From Moniliella sp. 'wahieum' (taxonomy: Eukaryota > Basidiomycota > Moniliellomycetes > Moniliellales > Moniliellaceae): 64,000 nucleotides of DNA. Shown here in pieces: positions 23,277 to 34,794 of this stretch (position 1 is its first letter; the number at the start of each line of letters is the position of its first letter). Below the pieces are notes generated by a model. It was not told the DNA's origin. It made no database searches and saw only the letters and a list, made by a program, of their open reading frames with translations. The DNA is taken from the NCBI GenBank assembly GCA_003971905.1, contig RSEE01000059.1:357104-421103 (forward strand). Reading direction: 5' to 3'. The position numbers and the translations under genes were made by a program.

Positions 23277-24350
23277 TTATCCGCGCCCAAAGCGCTGCTG
23301 AGCCAGGTCGCGCAGCATGTCCATCGTCTGCGCCTCCTTGGCCTGCGCCGCGCGCACCCGCGTGTCCCACTGCGCCTGTCGCTCAGCCTGTCGCTCGGCC
23401 TGGCTGCCATAGCTCCCGGCGCCTCCACCTCCGCCTCTTGCTCCGCCACGTCTGCGACCCTGGTTGAGCTCCCGCTCGCGCTCCCTAGCCCCTTCCCGAT
23501 CCCGTTCCGCCCGCGCTGCCGCAAACTCATCCTCCGCCGCGAGCCCGAGCGCCGTCTCGTCCAAGTCCACCTCGTAGTCCCGCTCCGCAAACACCCGGTT
23601 GGCCACATTCCTCGCCCGCCGCTCTTCCCGCTGCGCATCCCGGCCCGTCGCCCGCGGAACTAGCTCCTCCAACTCCACCACGTCCATCGAGCCAGCTCGA
23701 GCTCCCTGCCCAGCGCTCCGACTAGCCTGCGCCACCGCGCCCAACGAAGGTCCCGCTGCCGCCCCCGCTCCCGGTGCCGGTGCCGGTCCCACTTCCGGTC
23801 CTGAATCGTCCGACGGCCCAGGCGATGCGCGTGTCGAGGGCGAAGCACTTCGCCTTGCGCGGTGATGCCGGTGGTGCCCAGCGCGGTGCGAGCGCGAATG
23901 GGAGTGGGAGTGGGAGTGGGAATGCGAGGGAGGCTGGGAGCGGGAGTGAGAATGCGAGCGCGAGGAGGTGTGGGAGTGGGAGTGCGATGGCCCAGGCGAC
24001 CGAGATCGTGATGGAGATTGGGAATGGCGTTGGCGATGGTCATGGCGACGGTGATGGTGATGATGATGGCGATGATGAGGGCGAGGGTCAGCGCGGCTGC
24101 GTTCCGACCGCGTGGAGCGGGAGGAAGAAGGAGTGTGCCGGCTCTTGGGGCGAGCGGCAGATCGGTCCGGGTGGTGCCGGTGCGGCTGCCTCCGGTCGGA
24201 ATGGCTGCGGCTGGCGGAGATAGGGGGACGGTTCGGCTGGCATGGTGCAACACAACCAGGCGCGGAGAGCCGGGGGTGTGGGCAGCAAGAGGAAAAGAAA
24301 ATTAGGTTTGGTCGGTCATTTGCTGTGGGAGGGGGTCCTTGAATATTCAC
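23277..24350 (-). CDS. Arg/Ser/His-rich nuclear-type protein, conserved C-terminal coiled domain
   Basis: I do not recognise the family by name. The C-terminal ~130 residues look conserved: VELEELVPRATGRDAQREER, NVANRVFAERDYEVDLDE, a Glu/Arg-rich coiled stretch, and the end AQTMDMLRDLAQQRFGRG. Proteins with a PRATGR-type motif followed by a charged coil are found among splicing-associated factors, but that link is from memory and weak. The N-terminal half is low complexity: alternating His-Ser/Arg-Ser and a poly-His run (around 23890-24090), like an RS domain. The stop is at 23277. The long frame opens at 24350, but the true start may be downstream since the first ~50 residues look like leader translated by chance. 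Confidence 0.55.
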   Translation of the reverse strand: MNIQGPPPTANDRPNLIFFSSCCPHPRLSAPGCVAPCQPNRPPISASRSHSDRRQPHRHHPDRSAARPKSRHTPSSSRSTRSERSRADPRPHHRHHHHHHRRHDHRQRHSQSPSRSRSPGPSHSHSHTSSRSHSHSRSQPPSHSHSHSHSHSRSHRAGHHRHHRARRSASPSTRASPGPSDDSGPEVGPAPAPGAGAAAGPSLGAVAQASRSAGQGARAGSMDVVELEELVPRATGRDAQREERRARNVANRVFAERDYEVDLDETALGLAAEDEFAAARAERDREGARERERELNQGRRRGGARGGGGGAGSYGSQAERQAERQAQWDTRVRAAQAKEAQTMDMLRDLAQQRFGRG

Positions 24351-25778
24351 GAGAAGGTATCTGGTCGGGGGATCGCTGTGGGCAACGTTGGGGCATTGGC
24401 GCTGCTGACGGCTGAATAGGATAGCAGAGACAGCAGAGCGAAGCGAGAGCTACCAATACCAATGCCTGCGCTGCACTATCACCACCGCGGGCAGTGGGGG
24501 CTAACCTATGTGAATCAAAGGCAGCAGAATCGCGGCGCTAACAGACGAGCTGGGGAGATACCATGGATAGATTCAACAACATACGCAGGATTACAGGGGG
24601 GCTAAGCAGACGAAGCAGAAGAGAAGTTAGTTAGTGGGTGCGTCGCAGGCCAAGCCAAGCTCAAGGCAGGAGGAAGGATCAGGACGGGCGCAGTCTACTA
24701 CGATGGCCCAGTAAGAGTTCTCCGCATGAGAAATCGGATGTCCCTATCTTACTGTTGGATCATCAGGGGAAAGGAGCGAGCCGGAAGAAGGGTACATACA
24801 GATACAGTTACCGTGGGCGGGAGGCGTCTGGAGGTCGTCGCAATGCAGCTCAAGTGGGACCCACGTGGTGGAGGGCGACAGCAAAAAGGAATGCCGCCCC
24901 CGCCGCCCGGCCAAGAAGGTTATAAAGCAAAGAAATCGAACGGGCAACCCTACCACCCATCCGGCATTTGCACACCCACATCGGTGCAACCTCCGTCCCG
25001 CTCCACCTCCACCTCCACCTCCGCCTCCGGCCAAGCTGAGGATCATCGATCCGCATGCGTCACATGTCACACCCGCTGACTGCACCCGCTTGGGCAGAGG
25101 ATGAGCATCCTCTCCATTTCGGTGCCGAGCCAGACTGGATCGGATGAAGCTTGAAGCTATACTCTCGCTCTCTGGGCAGATATTGGGATGGAGGGCTCGC
25201 TCACCCCATCCGACCCCCCTTGCTGGTAACCAGGCAATAATCCTTGGGTGGAACTACGCGTACTGCGTACTATACAGCCTAGCCCATGTCCCTCAATGCA
25301 GCGTTGCAGTTGGCATTGGCTGTGGGGATCATCGAGGCACCATGCCTCAGGCCTCACATGGCACCGCCCTATCTCCCGCCATGCCGCCTTCCCCGTGTAA
25401 AGGGTGAACGAAACAAAGAACAAACCAGCCAAATGCGCATTGGAGCATGGTTGACGGGGACGAGGGAACACCTGTGTCCGCAACACTCGGAACGGCTATC
25501 TAACAAAACGCGCACAAGAGCAGCCCGAGGGCAGGATGGAAGGGCCAGATGAGAAAGAGCGTGGGCCCAAGCCCTGGCCAAGAGAGGGTGCATCGTCGCA
25601 GGCGCATGCGCCTTAGTTCTAGTTCCAACCAAGAATAACATGAAACGTGCATATCGTCCAACCGACCGGAAGGGCAGGGAGAGGCATGGGACAAGGGCAA
25701 GAGGAGCGGGAAGAGAGTATGATGGGCGCCGGGACAGGGAAGAGGGAAGAGGAAATGGAGGAGGACGAGGGGAGGAGA
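24351..25778. other. intergenic region
   Basis: 1.4 kb between two minus-strand genes; holds the promoter of the RS-rich protein gene and the 3' region of the aminotransferase. A CCACCT tandem run occurs at about 25004-25030. No gene recognised. Confidence 0.4.
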
Positions 25779-27090
25779 TTAGGCGATAGTACGGATGACC
25801 TGGTCAATGGCTTGGGCCACATAGTTGACATTGTTCGAGTTGAGCCCGGCCATGGAGATCCGGCCGTTGGCGGTGAGGTAAATGTGGTGCTGGTCAATCA
25901 ACGCTTGGCACTGCCCCGGGGTGAGGCCCGTAAAGCAGAACATGCCAATTTGCTTGGTAATGTGGGACCAGTCCGCCACCGCGGCCGGTGCGGGCGTGTG
26001 GAGCGCTTCGAGTGCCGAACGCAAAGCAGTGCGCATATCTTGGATGCGGTACGACATGCCCTCGACGTCCTTTTGCCATTGGGCAAAGAGCACCGGGTTG
26101 GTCAACAAGCGCTGCACTACTTGCGCCCCGTACGCGGGCGGGTTGGAGATCTCGCTACGGGCCAGGATGGACAATTGCGACTTGACCTGCGCCGCGTGGG
26201 TGGGAGAAACGACATGCAGCGCGCCAATTCGCTCGCCGTACAGCCCGGCATTCTTGGCAAAGCTCTGGCACACCACAACAAGCCAATGTCGCCCCGCTCC
26301 ACAAAGTGCCGCACCGCCCACGCGTCGGCATCCAGGTCGCCCGAGGCAAAGCCCTGGTACGCACTGTCAAAGAACGCAAAGTGGCGCTTGCGCGCAAACA
26401 CTTGCGCAATCTTCTTCCACTGCGCCTGGGTCGGGTCAACGCCCGTGGGGTTGTGCGCACACGCATGCAACAAAAAGATGCTGCCGTCCGGCGCCTTTTC
26501 CAACGCCGACAGCAAGCCGGCCTCGTCCAGACCGATCGTCTTGGGGTCGTAGTAGACATAGTCAATTGGCGTAATGCCAGCCTGGGCGAGAATGGCCTTG
26601 TGGTTAGCCCAGGTGGGGTTGGAGAGGTAGAGCTGCTTAATGCCATTGGGGAACGTGTAAAACTTGGACAAAAACATTGCGCCCAAATGGTTTGCGCCCG
26701 TGCCCGAGATGGTCTGCACGGTGGCCACCCGGCCCTGGGCCAGCGCGGGACTGGACGCACCAAAGACCAGCTGGGCCGCCGCGGCAGTAAACGCAGGCAA
26801 GCCCGTAATCGGCAGGTACTCGTGGTTCAGCGCCGGATCCTCGAGCCAGGCGCGCGTGGCCGCTTGCACACTCGGCAGCACGTACGGCCGCCCCTCGTTG
26901 TCCCGGTACGCACCCACGCCGAGATTGACCTTGGTCGGCGCCTTGTCCGCGGCATAGCCCGCGCTCAGCTTGAAGATGGCGTCGGGCGGCGCTTGGGGCA
27001 CGTCGGTCCACGCATCGACGCTGGCCACGGGCTGGGTGGGCGTGGGGGGCGGATGTGGTTGGTGATGGCGTTGAGACGGTCGCTGGCCAT
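25779..27090 (-). CDS. aspartate aminotransferase (class I PLP enzyme)
   Basis: Interconverts aspartate + 2-oxoglutarate with oxaloacetate + glutamate. Motifs in order: KVNLGVGAYRDNEGRPYVLP, NHEYLPITGL, ISGTGANHLGAMF (cofactor-phosphate loop), NPTWANH, HACAHNPTGVDPT, FFDSAYQGFASGDLD, the PLP lysine in CQSFAKNAGLYGERIGAL, and the substrate arginine in GRISMAGLN near the end. No intron is seen. The start at 27090 gives MASDRLNAITNHIRPP, which lacks a convincing mitochondrial presequence, so I favour the cytosolic form. The frame slips in a C-run near 27043-27048 and near 26275-26285 (GGCTTG where GGCCTTG restores LVVCQSF). About 430 residues. Confidence 0.95.
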
Positions 27091-28934
27091 GGTGAGGGAG
27101 GAGAGAGGGTGCTTGCTGGGGGGCTGGGGGGGGGGGGAGACGGGGGGGAAGAAAAGAGAGAGGCGGGGGGGGGGGGAGGGTGGGTTTAAGGAGGGGGCGT
27201 CCGGCCAAAAATACAAGCGACTGCTGTTTGTCGGACCCACGGGACTCAAGGTCTAACTAATATGCTCTGACTCTGGCTGAAAACGGGTGGAAATAACGCC
27301 CGACCAAATGCGCAGATAAGCCAGCCGCGCAGGGGGGCAGTGTGTGGCCAGTGCCGGGTTGGGTGGCAGCTCGGCGCTGCTGTGCCACCCCGTGCGGCCC
27401 TCGGCCTGCGTCTGGGTACTAGCACGCAGTGGCCCAGCAGGGCGGCGAAACGCACCCCAGGTCCGCCGCAGCAGGGGGCGAGTGTGTGCGCATGCGTGTG
27501 CGCGCAGGGGGGTGAACTTGCAGTACCCGCATGCAGGGGCCGCAGCGGCAGCGCTGGGGCTGCGTACCGGCTTCCGCCGCAGGAGCAGCGCGGGCCGTGG
27601 CTTGGCGAGCGCTGAGCCTCAGCGCCCGCAGCCAGCACACACCGGACAAGCGCGGGGGGCATGCTCGTCGGCGGGGGGCGGCGGTCGCCCGTCGGGGCGT
27701 CGGCTGCAACCGGGCGGGTCGGACGCAGCCGGGTGCCAGGCGCGCACGGCAGCTGTGTGCGTGCCCAACGTGATACCCGCGCCGCTCGGCGGAACGTTCC
27801 GGCCATGTTCCGCCCGGCACCCGCCGCGGTTGCCGGAGCCGGGGGGGCGCGTTGGCGAGGCGCGTTGGCACGGGAAGGCACAGGAACCCAGCTAACTGCG
27901 TCGGGCTGTTCGGTCTTTGGGCGGCTCTGCGCTTCGTATCTTGGTCTGGGCGGGCAGATGGTAAGCACGCCCGGCGGATGGCGTGGCGGCGTTGTGCAGA
28001 GCCAGCCTGCGCATCGCCGCGTGCGGGGATAAGCTGGCTGGACGCGTACAAAGGGGGGCGCACCCGCTGCCCACGCACCCGCCTTGTAGACCAACACGAT
28101 CATCATGCTATTCGCGGGGGCAGGCCTCAGGTTGGTCGATTGTCATGCATGTCACTAGCTAGTCATTCTAGTACCCCCTGGATGGCAGCGAACCCTCTCT
28201 GCTTCTCCCTAGCCACTGCGGCACCTACTGTTGGTTGGGCTGCTTGATTATGGGGTCGTCTGTCTTCGTGCGGCCTTCTGTGTAGGTGCTATAGGGTCAG
28301 CGCATCTCACCGCCTCCTCCGCAACCCTCCGATCATATGCCTGCGTCTCCAGTTGGAATCGGCACATGACAAAACTTGAAGCTTGAAGCTTGACCCCGAC
28401 CGACCCCCACAAAAGCCCCCGCCCGCCCCACCCCCGCACGAGCGGCGCATCTCTGAGCCAGCCGCCCGTCTTAATAGCGCATCGGGTGCGCCAGAACCAG
28501 CCGCTGTACTGGCCTTGGTCCAGCGGCCGCCTGCTACCGCCCATGACCCACAGCGTGTATTGCGAGGGGGGGCGCTTATCGCGCAGAGACTGAGAGCACA
28601 GCGGTTATAACGCGGGGGACCAAGCTGGCGCTGCGTATTGAACGTTGCACCGACACCGGTGCTTGCACGTCAGGTGGGGGGTGCGCCGTACGTAAGCCAG
28701 CGGAAACAGTTGAAAGTTGCAAGGGAAGGCGGCGTGTTGTTCGGTGTGCTTCGTTGGCCGGGCGGCTGAGGATAGGGTTGCGCAACCCTAGGCCAAGCGG
28801 GCGGGCGTGCTTGGGTGCGGGCGCGCTTTCTGGCCACACCACTGCCACACCGCCTCCGCCCGGCGTCTCTCGGCTGCGCGCGCCTCTCCTCCGCCTCGGC
28901 CCACCTCAGCTGCGGCCTGGCCACGCATCCCACC
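27091..28934. other. long intergenic region with divergent promoters
   Basis: 1.84 kb between the aminotransferase (leftward) and Doa10 (rightward). The first 90 bp hold long G-runs (27117-27180). 27300-28080 is very GC-rich with large open frames on both strands but no motif. 28080-28740 is more balanced. An 18 bp palindrome lies at 28773-28790. Confidence 0.4.
28773..28790. promoter_or_regulatory. 18-bp perfect palindrome of two head-to-head TAGGGTTG boxes
   Basis: TAGGGTTGCGCAACCCTA reads the same on both strands. It lies 145 bp before the Doa10 start codon. A dimeric factor site is the simple reading; no factor is known. Confidence 0.6.
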
Positions 28935-31900
28935 ATGGCCACTGCCTATGGCTGGCCCCGCCACGCCGCCGCGCCCGCACCCGCGCCCCCGCCGCGCGCC
29001 CCCGACGCCGACGACACGTGCCTCTGCCGCTGCGGCCCCGAGCCTGGGCAGCCGCTGCACCACCCCTGCAAGTGCACCGGCTCCATCCGCGCCTGCCACC
29101 AGGACTGGTGCGTACCCTCTCCCCGCCCTGCGCCCCATGCCTAACCCCCCCCCCCAGCCTCGTCGAGTGGCTCCAGCACAGCCGCAAAAAGTACTGCGAG
29201 CTGTGCGGCCACTACTATGTCTTCCACCGCAGATACCGCGCCTCGATGCCCGTCGGCCGCCTGCCCGCGTACCACTATGTCCGCAAGCTCCTCTCCCGCC
29301 TCACCTTCTGGGCCCACTGGCTCCTCCGCCTCGCGCTCTGTGCCCTGGTCTGGCTCGTCGCCTTCCCGCTCTTCAACATCTTCTATCTCCGCCGCCTGTT
29401 TGCCGGCGTGGATCTGCTGGTGGATGCGCTCGAGACATGGTCCCTCTCCGACCTGCTCCGCTCCTCCTCCCGCTCCTCCGACCCCGACCCCGCCGCCGCC
29501 CCGCCGCACGCCGCCAGCCGCACCAGCCCCACGCCTCGTCCGAGCCCGCGCTTCCGTGGGACAGCCAGCCCCTGCTCGCCCGCCTCTGGGCCATGTTCTT
29601 CTCCCCCGCCCCGCCCGCCCAGCCCACCCAGCCAGGACCGCTGTCGTGGGAGTCCTGGGCTCGTATTGATCTGTCCTCCCTCCTCGCCTCGACCAGCGAC
29701 AATGTGTTCCAGGGCCTGGTCTTGACCGCCGTCATCATCGTCGTCTTCGTCTCCATCTTTCTCTTGCGCGAGTGGATCGTGCAGAATATGCCCCACGCGC
29801 CCATCCTTGGCGACAACCCCGCAGAGGAGGAGGCAGAAGAAGGAGAAGAACAAGTGCAACCACCTGAGATGCCACCCCCGCGCTTTGACGTTTTCTTCCC
29901 GCGCCCCGTACCGGCCATCGACCCCCCTCCCTTTGCTGACGCTCCTGTCAACGCGGATGACGTAGCGCAAGATGACGATGCGCCGGCATCCGATACGGCC
30001 CAGCGCTCCATGTCTCAGCACGACTCGGAAGACGATGATTGGGGCTTGGAAGAAGACATTGACGATCCCTTTCCCGATTGGAACCGCACCTTTGAGGGGC
30101 CGATGGCGCCCCCGCAAGTGCCCAATGTCGATGAGCTCGCCGCCCCGGTCGGCCCAGCTCCACCCAACCCCGCTGTCCCCCTACCCCCGCACCTGGATTG
30201 GCTCCGTGCCCCATCGCCTCCCCATCTGGACGAAGCTGCCATTGCCCTCACCCCCGACGAGGTCCTTCGCGCACGTCGTCGGCAGTTGCGGGAACAGATG
30301 GGCATGCCACCGGAATCCGAACCGACATTCGCCACTTCCCACGCGTTTGAGGCCCCTGCCCAAGGAGCAGCGAGAGAGGGCAATTCGGACCCGGCGAGCT
30401 CACGTGATGGACATGGACCGGCGGCGGCGCCGCACGCAGGCACTTTGTTGGACCCCAACCTGGATGTCCGAGGTGCCGCGGCTGCACCCGAAGGTCTTCC
30501 GACGGGCACCGACCTGGACCAAGCGGCTCCTCCAGTGGTGCCGCCAGGCCTCCTGGGCCATGTGCATCCTCACCCTCACCCACAGGGTGCCCCCGCTGGC
30601 GCGCCCGATGGGATGCGCACCTACCTCGTCCCGATTCGCCCGCCTCTTGATGCAACGGCAGGGATTCAGGGGACCCAGTCGGATTATGCGAATTACATTG
30701 ATGCGGTCGGTAATATCCTCACCTACGACGGGATGCAGGGCATGTCCATTGCCGAACCTGTGACCGACGAGCAGCCGCACCGCCGCCATGTCCATGCGGA
30801 GGCGGAGGGCGGGGGCGGAGCTGCGCTGGATGCCCTTCCCCCCCGGGGCACGAGGAGCAGGGCCCAGCACGCAGGGGCTGGACGCTGGCGACGACGAAGG
30901 ATGGGAAGACGTGGACGAAAATGAGGATGAGGACCCTCCGGCCGAGGCATGGGATGAGGAGGACGAGGAAGGGGATGAACGCATGATGGAGGATGACATG
31001 GATGGGATTTTCGAGGCGATCGGCTTGCATGGTCCCATCATGGGCCTGGTGCAGAACTTGGCCATCCTTTCGGCACTCTGCAGTTTTGGCATCCTCTTCC
31101 TCGGTGCCCTGCCGCTCTTCATGGGCCGGTGTCTCCGCACGGGCGAGGCTGTGATTGCGTTGGGCAAGGCTCCATCTATCTCTTGCGCCTTGTCACCGAT
31201 CCTTTCTTTGATGCGCTCATCACGGGCTTGGAACGTGTCTTGTCCCAGCTGTTTGGCACCGACCTGGCCTCCCTCGTGCCTGCTTCGGCGCCTGCCGCAG
31301 CCAGCGAGGCCGTCCAGGCCGTCGCTGCCCCAGCGCTGTCCGCTGGCTCTGCCTCCTCCTCCTCCTCCTCGTTGTGGGGTGCCGCCGAAACGCAGGCGCA
31401 GCACGTGCTCTCCGTGACCCACGCCTACCTCCTAGACGCCCACGATCGATTCCGCGTGTATGTGATGGGCACCTCCATCGCCCAGCGCGTGACGGCCATC
31501 CTGCTCGGGTATGCCTACTACATTGGCTTTCTGCTTGTGCATCTCAACCTGTCCATGCGCCTCAATTGGAAGATGGACGAGTGGATGCTACAGTGGACCA
31601 AGTCCCAACTGGTGGTGATCAAGGTGGGTGGATTCATCGGGATTGAACTGATTGTCTTCCCCCTTGGGTGTGGTGTGCTGCTGGACCTGGCCACGTTGCC
31701 GCTCCAACTGGGTCCCGGGCCGGGCGGCCTGGATGCGCAGCAGGCGCTGGCCTTGCGAAGCCAGTCGTTCGCCTCGGCGCCGATTACCTGGACGTTCCTC
31801 CACTGGGTCGCCGGCACGCTGTACATGTTCTTCTTTGCTCAGTTTGTCAGTCTTACCCGGGACATTGCGCGTCCGGGCGTGCTGTGCTGGATCCGGGACC

Positions 31901-33938
31901 CGAACGATCCCAACTTCCAGCCGGTCAAGGAGATCCTCGAGCGCCGTTCCGTCACCCAGCTGGCCAAGACCGGGCTCAGCATCTTGATCTACGCCGTGGC
32001 GCTGTTCAGCACGGTGGCCGTGCCGAGTTTCCTCGCGCGCTACGCTGCGCCACTAGGGCGTGCACGTGGTGCCGATCCAACTGCACTACTCCAGCTACGC
32101 CTCGTACGGCCTCGAGCTAGCCGGCATCCTGACCTTGTTCCCCTGGCTGATCAAGAAGGCGTCGCCACCACGCATGACCAAGCGCCTCTACTCGCGCTGG
32201 TGGAAATTCGTCGCGCGCCAGCTCCGCCTCTCCTCCTTCCTCCGCGGCGGACGCCACCTCGCCGAGGAAGGCTGGCCCCTCCACGACATGCCAAGTCGAC
32301 CCTCTCCCGGTCCCCTTGGACCCCATGTCCCTCCGTCTCGCCAGCTTGGTCCCCGGTACAGACTCGCGCCCCGCCGTCCCGGGCGCTGTGCTGGACGACC
32401 CAGCCCAGCTTACCGCAACCCGCGCCGAAACGTCCCTCCCCTCCAATCTGGCGCAGCAGCGGCGCCGACGGCGACGCCAACGCCAACGCGGCGGCAAGAG
32501 CGCATGGAAGCCGACACGCCGCCGCAGGGCACGTTTGCGCGCGTGCCCGCGGACAACAATGCGATCATGTCGACGGCGCTGGTGATTCCTACCAATGCGC
32601 GCGGCATCCCGCTCGACGAGAAGGGAATGGCGGAACTGCGCGCGCAGCATGCCGCCATGGCGCGCCAACGCCGGCGCGGCGCGAACGGACGCAGTATACG
32701 ATTGTCTATGTCCCGCCGCAGCTGCGCGTGCGCTTGTGGTCCTTTGTCCTGGCTCTCGCTTTCAGTTTGTCCATTGGCTTGACGCTGGCTGTTGTCGTCC
32801 CGCTCGCGACCGGTCGCAAGGCCGTGCGCACCCTCTACCGCGTCACCGGGCCCGTGCACGACGGCCATGCGCTCTTGCTCGGCGCCTGCATCTGGCTCGC
32901 CCTCGTCGCGGCGGGCAAGACGCTGCACCGCTACCACCGCTACTTGACGCATACCGCCGCCCGGGGCGGTGCCTCGTCGTACGCTGCGCCGCAGGACGCG
33001 GGAGCCGGCTGGATCGAGGCGCACGTGCCTGGCTGGGTGCGGGCTGTGGCGCACGCGCGGCGCGCCGAGGCGTGCTGGGCATGGGACACGGCCAAGTGGC
33101 TCGCGCAAATCGCATTCAAGCGCGGGCTGGTGGCGTTGCTGTGTGGGCTGACGGTGCAGCAGTACATTGAGCTTCCGTTGCGCTACGGCCTGCGGCCCTC
33201 GCAGCCCATCCGCATCTCGCTCGGCCAGGCGTGGGTGACGGGCCTGATGGCCTGGCGGCTCGCCGTGTTCTGGGTCCCGACCGCACCTATGACCTCTGGC
33301 TCGGCCAACGCCCGCAGTACAAACCCTCGCGTGGCAGTTGACTGCCCTGCTCGTCCTCCCGCCCGCTGCGGCCTGGCTTGCGATCCAGCTCGGCCTACGC
33401 CGCGACGGATGGGACGGTCAGTGCGTCCTGCGCCACGCCTACCTCGTCGCTGCGGCCCATGTCGCACTGTACTTTGCCCACTTGCTCCTCCAGTCCGCCA
33501 TGGCCACTTGGACCGAAGCGATCCGCGACGAAGTTTACCTCGAGTCGACCGAGTTGAAAGATTATGACCCTAATCCCAATCCCAATCCCAATCCCAATCC
33601 AATCCCAATCCCAATCCCTCCCCCTCCCCCACTCCCCGCCCCGATCCTACTCTCCATCCCGATCCTACTCTCCATTCCAATACCGAGGTCGATCCCGACC
33701 TCCATGCCGATGGCGATGCTGATGCCGATGACTCGGCCTCCTCTTCGCGCCCGCATCGGCCGCGGGGGCGCCGGGCAACGCCAACGCCACCGCCACCGCC
33801 ACCGCCACCGCCACCGCGCACGCCAACTTGAACCGGAACGCGTTCGACCACGACCCGCCGCCCGCAGCGACGCGGCTCAACGCGTACGAGTCCGAAGGGC
33901 CCATCCCCGATGCGTGGTTGGACCCTGCGCAAGCGTGA
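28935..33938 (+). CDS. SSM4: Doa10/SSM4 (MARCH6)-type RING-CH E3 ubiquitin ligase of the ER and nuclear membrane
   Basis: Polytopic ligase of ER-associated degradation. The N-terminal RING-CH (C4HC3) is split by an intron: exon 1 (28935-29107) has TCLCRCGPEPGQPLHHPCKC and CHQD, exon 2 (from 29158) has CLVEWLQHSRKKYCELCGHY. The intron 29108-29157 is 50 bp, gtgcgt...cag. Then come the first membrane helices, a long acidic cytosolic loop (~29800-31000), and the family-specific TD region HWVAGTLYMFFFAQFVSLTR followed by ARPGVLCWIRDPNDPNF (31800-31920), then further helices up to ~33530. An Asn-Pro dipeptide tract (33570-33618) precedes a C-terminus ending AYESEGPIPDAWLDPAQA. The frame changes at about 29520, 30870, 31150, 32055, 32690 and 33800. 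About 1,650 residues, long for the family. Confidence 0.92.
33570..33618 (+). repeat. hexanucleotide AATCCC tract coding for Asn-Pro
   Basis: About eight units of AATCCC inside the Doa10 C-terminal region, translating to alternating Asn-Pro. Confidence 0.9.
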
Positions 33939-34794
33939 AGGGGGTCGGGTAGGGTGGCGACCTGCTTCCCGCCGGCTGCGCGCCCGCTGCGCGTGATAGG
34001 TTTCCTGTTCCCCTCGTTGTTGCGTTCCAGTGGATGAGTGCGTGTGCGTATATGTGGGTGTGTATGTGGGTGTCTACGGTTCACGGAAGAGGGAAGGATA
34101 GGAGTAATGAGCAACCTGAAAACGCTCCCCAGAAGTAGGCATCACTTGAGTCGTCAGTCTCGGAGATGGGAGAGATGGTTTAGATGAACGGTGGGTGTGG
34201 GAGACAGACAAAGAATCAGGCACGACATGCGGCAGGAGAAAGATGAGATCTGAGAACCCCAACCACACAACCCAGGAACAGACGCATTCTCCCAGACGGG
34301 AGAGGGGCTGCGAGTAGGATGGGAGGCCGACGAGCCCGAGGGTGCGGCTGGTTCCCGCTTCGGCAGGGTGCAGCCTGGGCCGATGAACGATGTTCGATGA
34401 TCCGAGGCGCGGGCCCAGGCTGCCCCCGTGCCGGCGCTGCGCCGTGTGCGTTGCAGTGCGCATGCGTCCGGGGCAAGCGGGGCGCAGCATGGCGCACGGG
34501 CGCCGGGCGGCAGGCACGCGCTCGGCGCAGGCACAGCGCCTGTGCGATCGGCTGCTCGGCGGCCAGACTGCCTCCGTGCGGCCCAGGCCGCGGCGGGCAA
34601 AGGCACGGCGCGTGTCTGCGTGCGCGTGCATGCAGCCTGCCCCATCGGGCATGCATGCTGCATCATGCATCGCAGCTGCCCCCTCACGCATCGCCCAGCG
34701 CCTCGGCTCGGCGGGCGGGCGTGTTGCTGGGGCGGGTATTGGGTTGGGTGTTGCGGCGGCGGCTGCTCCTCTCCATCCCCCCTCCGCCTCGGCC
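33939..34794. other. intergenic region
   Basis: 0.86 kb between Doa10 and the protease-like gene. A T/G-rich stretch follows the Doa10 stop, then a GC-rich leader. The start of the next gene is not certain and may lie inside the last 200 bp. Confidence 0.4.

Noticed and set aside
27246-28106. 286-codon minus-strand open frame
   Set aside because: Arg/Pro/Ala-dominated translation typical of GC-rich non-coding DNA; equally long frames exist on the other strand.
29383-30117. Minus-strand open frame opposite Doa10
   Set aside because: Shadow of the Doa10 coding frame; the plus strand has clear RING-CH and TD motifs.
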